The notes under the pieces were generated by a model. It searched no databases. It was not told the origin of the DNA and was given only the letters and a program-made list of their open reading frames with translations. Made by a program: the position numbers and the translations under genes. A stretch of 64,000 bases of DNA from positions 62,001 to 126,000 of the forward strand of contig NZ_WVZN01000042.1 in the NCBI RefSeq assembly GCF_011772445.1. The letters are read 5' to 3'. Source of the DNA: Hydrogenophaga sp. (GTDB lineage: Bacteria; Pseudomonadota; Gammaproteobacteria; Burkholderiales; Burkholderiaceae_C). The stretch's first letter is position 1; every line of letters begins with the position of its first letter. Below are positions 27,139 through 33,933 of this stretch, piece after piece.

Positions 27139-28971
27139 TCACTGAGTCGAACCGAATCGCCCGCCAAATTCCCCTGCCCCGCCCACACCGACAATCAAGC
27201 GCTGCGTCGCCCGCGTTGCCCCCACGTAAAACAGTCGTGCCTCGTCGCGCTCGTCCGCGCCGGCCGCGGGCATGTGACCCACGCCCACCAGCGCCACCAC
27301 CGGGAACTCCAGGCCCTTGCTCACGTGCATCGTCATTACCTTGATGCAGTCGGCGGCGGGGTTGAAGGTGCCGGCGCCTTTTCGAACCTGGTGCGGCAGG
27401 CGGCGCTGGCGCAGGGCATTGGCGCAGATGTCCATCTCGCTCCAATGCCGGCACAAGATGGCCATGTCGCCCCAGGCGTGGCCCTCGTTGTGGGCGCTGG
27501 CCAGCAGTTCGGCCACTTGTTGCGCCTCTTCGCGCAAGGTGGGCAGGCGGATGACGAGCGGGGCGTCGCCATCGCGGCCGCAACTCACGGGCTTGAGCAG
27601 TGGCACGCCGTCGTCGTCCTTGTCTTCGGCGGTCAGCAAGTCGGCTGCGATCAGGCTGGCGGTCTCCAGAATCTGCCGCGTGTTGCGGTAGTTGATCTTG
27701 AGGATGGTGGTGCGGCCCTGGGCCTGGATGCCCACACTCCTGAAGCTGAACTGGCGGTTCTTGGTGCGCTCGTAGATGCTCTGTGCGTCGTCGTAGAGCA
27801 CCAGCAGGCTGTTGGTGGCGGGGTCCACCATCTGCACGATGAGCTTGAACCACTCGGGAGCAAAGTCGTGGCCCTCGTCGATGAGTACGGCCATGTACTG
27901 GCCGCCAGGAATCTGCCGGCGCTCCACGCCGTGAATGACTCGGCGGACCATGTCGTCGAAGAAGTGCTCGCGCGGCAGGTTCTGCGCGGGTAACTCCTGT
28001 CCATACGCCACCAGCTGGTCGCGGCACCACTTGTGGAAGTGCACCGCGTGCACGCGGTCGGCAATGCCTTTGGTGTGCATCGCCTGTGCCAGTTGCTTGG
28101 CCAGCGGCTCGTTGTAACAAAGGATGAGCACGGGCTTGGTGTGTGCGGTTTGCGCGCGGGCCAGGTGCTCGGCGCGATAACCGAGCAGCATGGTCTTGCC
28201 GGAGCCCGCCACCCCGTGGATGACGCGGTGCCCGTCGCCCAGGCTGCGCGCCAGTTGCTCTTGCTGGATGTCCATCACACGCATGATGGACGGCAGGTCG
28301 GGCGCCGCTTCGTCAGCCGCATTGAACAGCGCGCCCTGCACCGGCACGCGGACGTCGGGGAACATGATCCAGCGCACGCGGTCGATCTGCGGCAGGCTCA
28401 GCGCCTTGTTGCCGAACGCGTGCGGAAACATGTTCCACAGGCGCTGCTGGAACGTTTCGACGTCCACCGCTTCCGTCATCTCATCGGAGCAGATGACCAG
28501 GTGCGGCTCGATGGCCTCGCCCAAGCCCGCCGTTTCGAATTGGCGCCGCGTGATGTGCGTGAACACCACGCCAAAGCCCCAGGGAAAGGCCAGCTTGCCC
28601 TGGTGCGGACCAAGCCCCTGCACCAATTGCGGGTCGCGCTCCAGCGCATTGACGACCTGGATCGCGCAATGCCGCGCCTGCGCCAGTGGATTCATCACCA
28701 CCTTCACCTGACCATCGGGCGCGATCTCCCACATCTGGCGCGTGGCGCGCTGCACCGTCTCCAACCGCCAGTCCTTGGTCTCCAGGATGAGCAGGCCACG
28801 GCGCGGGTGCAGCAGCACGAAGTCGGGGTGTGTCTGCTTTGGGCCGATGGGCACGTCGTACCAGAGCAGGTAGTCGTCTTCCAGCTTTTGTTCGAGCCGC
28901 TCGGCGAGGCGCCGCTCACCGGGGGTCATGCGCGAAGCGCAACTGCCGATTGCCGGAATCAGTGTGGCCAT
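27139..28971 (-). CDS. NERD nuclease domain fused to UvrD/Rep-type helicase
   Basis: 610-residue protein. The N-terminal NERD domain (about residues 15-135) has the PD-(D/E)xK-type core PDFVLLHPRRGLLILETKDW. The C-terminal superfamily I helicase has Walker A GVAGSGKTML, motif II LIDEGHDF, motif III YDDAQSIYE, motif V KVMTMHVSKGLEFPVVAL and motif VI EARLFYVGATRATQ. The ATG at 28971 is chosen because AAGGG precedes it; the longer frame overlaps the divergent membrane gene. Such fusions act in DNA processing and turn up in accessory and defence loci. It is alone on this strand here. Confidence 0.85.
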   Translation of the reverse strand: MATLIPAIGSCASRMTPGERRLAERLEQKLEDDYLLWYDVPIGPKQTHPDFVLLHPRRGLLILETKDWRLETVQRATRQMWEIAPDGQVKVVMNPLAQARHCAIQVVNALERDPQLVQGLGPHQGKLAFPWGFGVVFTHITRRQFETAGLGEAIEPHLVICSDEMTEAVDVETFQQRLWNMFPHAFGNKALSLPQIDRVRWIMFPDVRVPVQGALFNAADEAAPDLPSIMRVMDIQQEQLARSLGDGHRVIHGVAGSGKTMLLGYRAEHLARAQTAHTKPVLILCYNEPLAKQLAQAMHTKGIADRVHAVHFHKWCRDQLVAYGQELPAQNLPREHFFDDMVRRVIHGVERRQIPGGQYMAVLIDEGHDFAPEWFKLIVQMVDPATNSLLVLYDDAQSIYERTKNRQFSFRSVGIQAQGRTTILKINYRNTRQILETASLIAADLLTAEDKDDDGVPLLKPVSCGRDGDAPLVIRLPTLREEAQQVAELLASAHNEGHAWGDMAILCRHWSEMDICANALRQRRLPHQVRKGAGTFNPAADCIKVMTMHVSKGLEFPVVALVGVGHMPAAGADERDEARLFYVGATRATQRLIVGVGGAGEFGGRFGSTQ

Positions 28972-29098
28972 GCCCTTGTAAGAATTGACGTCCCTGGGGT
29001 GGCATGATGCACGCAAATACCCCCAACCGCATGCTTCGGGTGTCAACGGCGCCAATTGAGTGATCGCCGTCACGTCCGGCGTCCAACCCGACCTCACC

Positions 29099-29506
29099 AT
29101 GCTCGCCAACCTCACCCCCTTCCTCCTCCACTGGGCCCTCACCGCCTTCGCGCTCTGGGTGGCCAGCCATGTGTTCAAAGGCATGCGCTTCAGCGGCACG
29201 GGCGCGCTGGTGGTGTCGGCCTTGCTGCTGGGCCTGGCCAATGCCATCGTGCGGCCGCTGCTGGTGTGGCTCACCCTGCCGCTCACGTTGATCACCTTCG
29301 GGCTGTTCCTGCTGGTGATCAACGCGGTGGTGCTGATGCTGGTGGCGCGCCTGGTGGACGGATTCGAGATCGATGGCTTCTGGACGGCGTTCTGGGCGAG
29401 CCTGTTCATGTCGCTGCTGAGCCTGGTGCTCGGCGCCTTCGTGCTGGGCGGCACGCCGGACTTCACTATTCAGACCAGCCCGGGGCCGGGACAGGTCTGG
29501 CTCTGA
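29099..29506 (+). CDS. Small membrane protein, phage holin family 4-like (YvlD type)
   Basis: 135 residues with four hydrophobic helices and the family motif LLLGLANAIVRPLLVWLTLP plus LITFGLFLLVINAVVLML. The family is often labelled phage holin 4 superfamily or YvlD, but most members are chromosomal membrane proteins of unknown role rather than phage genes. The ATG at 29099 gives the usual N-terminus (MLANLTPF); a GTG at 29060 is possible. It is divergent from the NERD-helicase gene, with both starts close together. Confidence 0.75.
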   Translation: MLANLTPFLLHWALTAFALWVASHVFKGMRFSGTGALVVSALLLGLANAIVRPLLVWLTLPLTLITFGLFLLVINAVVLMLVARLVDGFEIDGFWTAFWASLFMSLLSLVLGAFVLGGTPDFTIQTSPGPGQVWL

Positions 29507-29522
29507 CGCGGTAGACAAATCC

Positions 29523-29554
29523 CCCAAAATGGGTACGATGAGACCCATTTTGGG
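29523..29554. promoter_or_regulatory. Perfect 12-bp inverted repeat over the start codon of the MNT gene
   Basis: CCCAAAATGGGT (29523-29534) and ACCCATTTTGGG (29543-29554) are perfect inverted copies with an 8-base spacer. The ATG at 29529 is inside the left arm and the alternative ATG at 29538 is in the loop. As DNA it is a good dimer operator for autoregulation by the HTH-containing product; as RNA it would fold over the translation start. A TAGACA box at 29512 with TACGAT at 29534 could be a promoter, which the repeat would overlap. Confidence 0.75.
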
Positions 29555-30173
29555 TACTATCTCCGATACCACTCCCCCAAGCAGCGCCGCCGACGCCCTG
29601 TTTCCCCGCGTTCGCCAACGCGTCCTGGCGGTGTTGTTTGGCACGCCGGATCGCAGCTTCTACGCCAACGAACTCGTCGCTCTCGCCCAATCGGGCAAGG
29701 GGGCCGTGCAGCGCGAGCTGGAAGGTTTGAGCCACGCGGGCTTGATCACCGCGCGCCGGCAGGGCAACCAGAAGCACTACCAGGCCAACACGGCCTCACC
29801 GGTGTTTGCGGAACTGCGCGGACTGGTGCTCAAGACCGTGGGCTTGGCCGACGTGCTCACCGCGGCACTGGCGCCGCTGGCGGCCCACATCGAACGCGCC
29901 TTCGTCTATGGGTCCATGGCCAGCGGCGAGGCCACCGCGCACAGCGACGTGGATCTGATGGTCGTGAGTCCCGACCTTGCCTATGGCGAACTCTTCGGCG
30001 CACTGGAAGGTGCCAGCGCAGCGCTCGGTCGGCGAGTGAATCCCACCCTATACCCCCCCCAAGAGTTCACCAGGCGCGTGGCGGAAGATCAGGCGTTTGT
30101 CACACGCGTGATGCAACAGCCCAGGATATGGCTGATCGGCCGGGAGGGGCCGTCGCATGAACTGGGCACTTGA
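29529..30173 (+). CDS. Winged-helix plus MNT-type nucleotidyltransferase protein
   Basis: 214 residues. The N-terminal half is a winged helix (VRQRVLAVLFGTPDRSFYAN; SGKGAVQRELEGLSHAGLIT; GNQKHYQAN), the C-terminal half a minimal nucleotidyltransferase with YGSMASGEATAHSDVDLMVV, giving the GS and DxD catalytic residues. Proteins of this type act as antitoxins that modify or restrain HEPN partners. The start could be ATG 29529, ATG 29538 or TTG 29550; none has a good ribosome binding site and an inverted repeat covers them. The gene overlaps the HEPN-like gene by 17 bases. Confidence 0.82.
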   Translation: MGTMRPILGTISDTTPPSSAADALFPRVRQRVLAVLFGTPDRSFYANELVALAQSGKGAVQRELEGLSHAGLITARRQGNQKHYQANTASPVFAELRGLVLKTVGLADVLTAALAPLAAHIERAFVYGSMASGEATAHSDVDLMVVSPDLAYGELFGALEGASAALGRRVNPTLYPPQEFTRRVAEDQAFVTRVMQQPRIWLIGREGPSHELGT

Positions 30174-30564
30174 AAACCTGAGCGGTCCTGGCAAGGCGTT
30201 GAAAGCCGAGGCGCCGGATGCTCATGAGACCGCCGGCCTGATCCGCACCGGCACCGCGCGACTCGCGGACGCGCGGCATCCGGCGCTGTCCCTGGAAAGC
30301 CGTTTCGACCTGGCCTACAACGCAGCGCACGCACTGTGCCTGGCGGCCCTGCGCCGGCAAGGCTACCGGCCCAGCCATCGCTACATCGTCTTTCAGGTGC
30401 TGCCCCACACGCTGAACCTGGGCCCGGAAGTGTGGCGCGTGCTGGACCTGTGCCACAACAAGCGCAACCACGGTGAGTACGAAGGCCTTCTCGACATCGA
30501 CGAGCGTCTGGTGGCCGATCTCATCACCGCCGCCGAACGCGTCGCGCAAGCCCTTCAGGCCTGA
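30157..30564 (+). CDS. HEPN-like helical protein partnered with the MNT gene
   Basis: 135-residue all-helical protein with the layout of HEPN proteins: SLESRFDLAYNAAHALCLAAL, then GYRPSHRYIVFQVL and CHNKRNHGEYEG. The canonical HEPN RNase motif R-x4-6-H is not clearly present; the conserved-looking KRNHGEYE may be a variant or a non-catalytic form. Overlap of 17 bases with the nucleotidyltransferase gene and a one-base overlap with the next gene show a tight operon. A toxin role is inferred from the MNT-HEPN pairing, not from catalytic residues. Confidence 0.68.
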   Translation: MNWALENLSGPGKALKAEAPDAHETAGLIRTGTARLADARHPALSLESRFDLAYNAAHALCLAALRRQGYRPSHRYIVFQVLPHTLNLGPEVWRVLDLCHNKRNHGEYEGLLDIDERLVADLITAAERVAQALQA

Positions 30565-30887
30565 TGCCCCGCCCCCACCACCACGTCTACGTCATCGAGC
30601 TGCACCCTGACGTGCTGCTCGAACCACGGTTTCGCGCCTGCAACCCGGGCTACCGCGACGGCAAGCCTTGCGTCTACGTCGGCATGACCGGCCTGGACCC
30701 CGACACGCGCTTCGACAAGCACAAGGCCGGCATCCAGTCCAATGGCTACGTCTTCAAATACGGACTGCGGCTGCTGCCCGACCTGTACGAGAGCTTCAAC
30801 CCCATGCGGTACCAAGACGCGGTGGACAAGGAGATCGAGGTCGCGATCGACCTGCGCTCGGCCGGTTTCGGCGTCTGGCAGGCCTGA
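30564..30887 (+). CDS. GIY-YIG-like small nuclease
   Basis: 107 residues. VYVIEL and VYVGMTG take the positions of the GIY and YIG strands, followed by the Arg/His helix DPDTRFDKHKAG, and an acidic late helix (DKEIEVAIDLRSAG). The N-terminal insert between the two strands (LEPRFRACNPGYRDGKP) is longer than in minimal GIY-YIG domains. Its ATG overlaps the stop of the HEPN-like gene (TGATG), so it is translationally coupled to that pair. Similar stand-alone proteins exist in proteobacteria, so the link to the MNT-HEPN pair may be casual. Confidence 0.68.
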   Translation: MPRPHHHVYVIELHPDVLLEPRFRACNPGYRDGKPCVYVGMTGLDPDTRFDKHKAGIQSNGYVFKYGLRLLPDLYESFNPMRYQDAVDKEIEVAIDLRSAGFGVWQA

Positions 30888-30893
30888 GGCGAT

Positions 30894-31565
30894 TCAGTGC
30901 GTGGCGCCCGCCGCCAACGCCTCGTCCTGCCGCACGCGCAGCGCACATTGCACCGCCAACCGCAGGCCACGCACGATGTCGTCCAGCGCCATGTGTGGCG
31001 TGCCCTGTTCGGGCAACCAGGGCACGTGCACGAAGCCGCCGCGCGTGTGGCGCAGGCTGGCGCGGGTAGCCAGTGCGCGCATGAGGCCATAGAACACGTG
31101 GTTGCAGACGAAGGTGCCGGCCGTCTGCGACACCTCGGCTGCGACGCCGGCGGCCCGCAACTCGGCCAGCATCGCCTTGATCGGCAGCCCGGTGAAGTAG
31201 GCGGCGGGCGCGCCTGGCCGCACGGGTGTGTCGATGGGTTGTCCGCCCGCGTTGTCGGCGATGGGCGCGTCGTCGACATTGATGGCCACGCGCTCCAGCG
31301 AAATGGCGCCGCGCCCGCCGGCCTGGCCCACGCAGATCACCAGCGCGGGCCGGTGCGCGTCGAGCAGCGCTGTCAGACACCGCAGCGATTCGCCGAACAC
31401 GGTGGGCAGTTGCGCTGCCACCACCGCGTGGTCCAGCAGGCGTTCACCGTGCAGGGCCTGCACCGCCTGCCAGCTCGGGTTCACCGACGCGCCGCCGAAG
31501 GGATCGAAACCGGTGAGCAGGACCGTGGCGGACGGCGCGGATATCGAGCTGGGGCGGGTGGGCAT
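30894..31565 (-). CDS. pcp: Pyroglutamyl-peptidase I
   Basis: 223-residue cytosolic cysteine peptidase that removes N-terminal pyroglutamate. The N-terminal family motif LLTGFDPFGGASVNPSW is present, the catalytic Glu region is ISLERVAINVDDA, the nucleophile Cys is in TAGTFVCNHVFYGLM and the His is in GGFVHVPWLP. All three catalytic residues are therefore intact. It is convergent with the nuclease operon, leaving only six bases between stops. Confidence 0.92.
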   Translation of the reverse strand: MPTRPSSISAPSATVLLTGFDPFGGASVNPSWQAVQALHGERLLDHAVVAAQLPTVFGESLRCLTALLDAHRPALVICVGQAGGRGAISLERVAINVDDAPIADNAGGQPIDTPVRPGAPAAYFTGLPIKAMLAELRAAGVAAEVSQTAGTFVCNHVFYGLMRALATRASLRHTRGGFVHVPWLPEQGTPHMALDDIVRGLRLAVQCALRVRQDEALAAGATH

Positions 31566-31596
31566 CGTGCCAATCTACCGCACGCGGTCCGGTGTC

Positions 31597-32469
31597 TCAG
31601 CGCCGTGCGACGCCGCCGCGGATCTCCACCAGCTTGGCCTGCAACCGGCGCTGGTTGTCCGCGCCCATGCGCAGCAGGATCTTCTGGCCAGCGGACATCG
31701 ATTGCAGCTGGGGGTCGACGTACTCATAGCGCACCCAGGGGCGGGTAGAGACCACTTCGCCCTTCACCTCCACCAGCACGACGGCCGGCGGCGTGGCGGG
31801 GACGGGCGTGGCGATGAGCTGGTCCAGCACTTGCACCAGGCGGTCGTTGAAGTAGCGGCCGGGAAAGCCCAGCTCCTCGTAAGCCTGCTGGAACAGCGGG
31901 TACAGCCGTCGGTACAGCGCGACAGCCCGGCCCGTGTCCACCGACTCGACAAACTGCACGAAGGGCGCGTAGCGCGCGGCGTTGTCGGGGTGGATGGTCT
32001 CGGCCGCACCCCCAGCCCCCTTGGCCGCGGCGAACCGACCCGGCGTGGGGTTGACCGGCCACACCAGCACCGGCGCGTGCGAACGGCCCAGGTTGTCTAC
32101 CGTGGCCACCGTGCGCTTCACGAAGCCCTCCAACTGCAGGAAGCGCAGCACGTTGGGGCGGCCCAGCAGTTCGCCGAGGCGGTCCCCGACGTAGGGATCG
32201 GCATCGGCCAGCGCGGGAAGGGGTGTCGGCTCCGCCGCTGGCTCGGCGGCCGGGGGCTCCACCGGGTGCTGGATGGCGGGCGTCGCCGGTTCAAGCGGGG
32301 CCGGGGGAACGACCGGTGCGGTCGCCACCGGCGCGGGTTCCGGGGCGGGCTGCGCCTGCCGGGACTGGTAATACTGCCAGCCAAAGTAAGCGGCCACGGC
32401 CAGGATCAGCAGCGCGAACAGGTACAGGGAAAGGCGGGAGTTGTCGTCTCGTTCGGGTTCGCGTGGCAT
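31597..32469 (-). CDS. DUF3014 membrane-anchored protein
   Basis: 290 residues: one N-terminal transmembrane anchor (LSLYLFALLILAVAAYFGW), a Pro/Ala/Glu-rich linker (about 35-85), then the DUF3014 domain (RLGELLGRPNVLRFLQLEGF; VKRTVATVDNLGR; FNDRLVQVLDQLIATP). Expected to face the periplasm. Function unknown. It is probably co-oriented with pcp but 31 bases apart, so an operon is possible. Confidence 0.82.
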   Translation of the reverse strand: MPREPERDDNSRLSLYLFALLILAVAAYFGWQYYQSRQAQPAPEPAPVATAPVVPPAPLEPATPAIQHPVEPPAAEPAAEPTPLPALADADPYVGDRLGELLGRPNVLRFLQLEGFVKRTVATVDNLGRSHAPVLVWPVNPTPGRFAAAKGAGGAAETIHPDNAARYAPFVQFVESVDTGRAVALYRRLYPLFQQAYEELGFPGRYFNDRLVQVLDQLIATPVPATPPAVVLVEVKGEVVSTRPWVRYEYVDPQLQSMSAGQKILLRMGADNQRRLQAKLVEIRGGVARR

Positions 32470-32574
32470 GCCTCGTCGTCTCCGGGAAAGCTCAGCAAAC
32501 GGCCGATCCTACGCCCCTGCATGGACCCCCGCAAACCGCTGCGCAAATGGCGCCGCGCGAGGCCTTGCCGCTCC

Positions 32575-32760
32575 CTACCGCTTCTTGTCCGGCGCCGGCG
32601 GCACCCTGCCGCCGGCTTCGCGCGCCTCGGACAGGCCGATGGCCACCGCCTGCTTGCGGCTCGTCACCTTCTGGCCCGAGCTGGAGCGCAGCTTGCCCTC
32701 CTTCATTTCATGTACGGCTTTTTCGACCTTCTCCGACGCCTTGGGTCCGTATTTGCTCAT
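32575..32760 (-). CDS. DUF6496-type small basic protein
   Basis: 61-residue basic protein with the family pattern SKYGPKASEKVEKAVHEMK and GQKVTSRKQAVAIGLSEARE, rich in Lys and Glu. AAGGAGA precedes the ATG. Small proteins of this type are widespread and have no assigned activity; the charged, helical make-up would suit nucleic-acid contact, but that is a guess. Confidence 0.75.
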   Translation of the reverse strand: MSKYGPKASEKVEKAVHEMKEGKLRSSSGQKVTSRKQAVAIGLSEAREAGGRVPPAPDKKR

Positions 32761-32886
32761 GGCGGCATCTCCTTGATTTGAAAGGGATCGGGCTCAGGCA
32801 ATCGGCATGCCGCATGCCCCGTTCAATCAATGTGAGCGCCCGCAAACCCATCTCCACAAACCCTGGGCGTGAATGGAACTTCCGTC

Positions 32887-32913
32887 TTAGCACTCCCTCC
32901 AAGCGAGTGCTAA
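32887..32913 (+). promoter_or_regulatory. CIRCE element (HrcA operator) before rpoH
   Basis: TTAGCACTC at 32887-32895 and GAGTGCTAA at 32905-32913, separated by exactly nine bases, is a perfect match to the CIRCE consensus. It lies 32 bases before the rpoH start. A TAATAT box at 32911-32916 overlaps the right arm and could be the -10, so HrcA binding would block the promoter. Confidence 0.93.
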
Positions 32914-32945
32914 TATTCTTGTCCGATACCCCGAGGAGCTCATCC

Positions 32946-33902
32946 ATGACCCATTCGCTTGTTCCCGTGGCCGCTGCCCCGAGCAGCGATCTGGCCGTGG
33001 CCGGCTCCTGGAGCCGTTCGCTCACGCTGCCGCCGCTGGGCCACCTGGATGCCTACATTTCCGCCGTGAACCGTCTGCCCATGCTCAGCCTGGAGGAGGA
33101 GCAGGACGCCGCGCGCCGGCTGCGCGACCACAACGACCTGGACGCTGCCGGCCGCCTGGTCATGTCGCACCTGCGGCTGGTGGTCTCCATTTCCCGCCAG
33201 TACCTGGGCTATGGCCTGCCGCACGGCGACCTGATCCAGGAAGGCAGCGTGGGCCTGATGAAGGCCGTCAAGCGCTTCGACCCCGACCAGGGCGTGCGTC
33301 TGGTGAGCTATGCCATCCACTGGATCAAGGCCGAGATCCACGAGTACATCCTGAAGAACTGGCGCATGGTCAAGCTGGCCACCACCAAGGCCCAGCGCAA
33401 GCTGTTCTTCAATCTGCGCTCGCGCAAGCAGGGCCTGCGCGCCGAGGCCGCCGAGGGCGAGACCCACCGCGAAGTCCTGAGCGACGCCGAGGTCGGCCTG
33501 GTGGCGCGCGAGCTGAACGTCAAGCCCGAAGAGGTGCGCGAGATGGAGACGCGCCTGGCGGGCGGTGATGTGGTGCTCGACCCAACCCCCGGTGACGATG
33601 GCGAGGACGCCTTTGGTCCCATCGCCTACCTGGCGGATGGCGCGCATGAACCCACGGCGATGATCGAGTCCGCCCAGCGCGACCAACTCGCCACCGAAGG
33701 CGTGGCCCGCGCGCTGAGCGAGCTCGACGAGCGCTCCCGCCGCATCGTGAGCGAACGCTGGCTGCAGGTGAACGACGACGGCTCGGGCGGCATGACGTTG
33801 CACGAGCTGGCCGCCGAGTACGGCGTGAGCGCCGAGCGCATCCGCCAGATCGAGGTGGCGGCCATGAAAAAGATGCGCAAGGCACTCGCCGACTACGCCT
33901 GA
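32946..33902 (+). CDS. rpoH: Heat-shock sigma factor sigma-32
   Basis: 318-residue alternative sigma factor of the RpoH type, directing RNA polymerase to heat-shock promoters. Region 2 is GDLIQEGSVGLMKAVKRFDP and VSYAIHWIKAEIHEYIL; the RpoH box QRKLFFNLRS near residue 155 is diagnostic. Region 4 ends with AAEYGVSAERIRQIEVAAMK. The ATG follows GAGGAG. The perfect CIRCE box upstream indicates negative control by HrcA, so the sigma-32 and HrcA heat-shock circuits are linked in this organism. Confidence 0.96.
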   Translation: MTHSLVPVAAAPSSDLAVAGSWSRSLTLPPLGHLDAYISAVNRLPMLSLEEEQDAARRLRDHNDLDAAGRLVMSHLRLVVSISRQYLGYGLPHGDLIQEGSVGLMKAVKRFDPDQGVRLVSYAIHWIKAEIHEYILKNWRMVKLATTKAQRKLFFNLRSRKQGLRAEAAEGETHREVLSDAEVGLVARELNVKPEEVREMETRLAGGDVVLDPTPGDDGEDAFGPIAYLADGAHEPTAMIESAQRDQLATEGVARALSELDERSRRIVSERWLQVNDDGSGGMTLHELAAEYGVSAERIRQIEVAAMKKMRKALADYA

Positions 33903-33909
33903 TCCGGCC

Positions 33910-33931
33910 GGAGCGATTGCACAATCGCTCC
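33910..33931 (+). promoter_or_regulatory. Perfect 10-bp hairpin immediately before the next start codon
   Basis: GGAGCGATTG (33910-33919) pairs with CAATCGCTCC (33922-33931), loop of two bases as written, ending three bases before the ATG at 33934. There is no U-run. The only purine-rich ribosome-site candidate, GGAG, is inside the left arm, so the stem would hide it. Confidence 0.6.
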
Positions 33932-33933
33932 CC

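Noticed and set aside
29099..29506. Phage holin, as evidence of a prophage
   Set aside because: The family is largely chromosomal and no other phage gene, integrase or attachment site is nearby.
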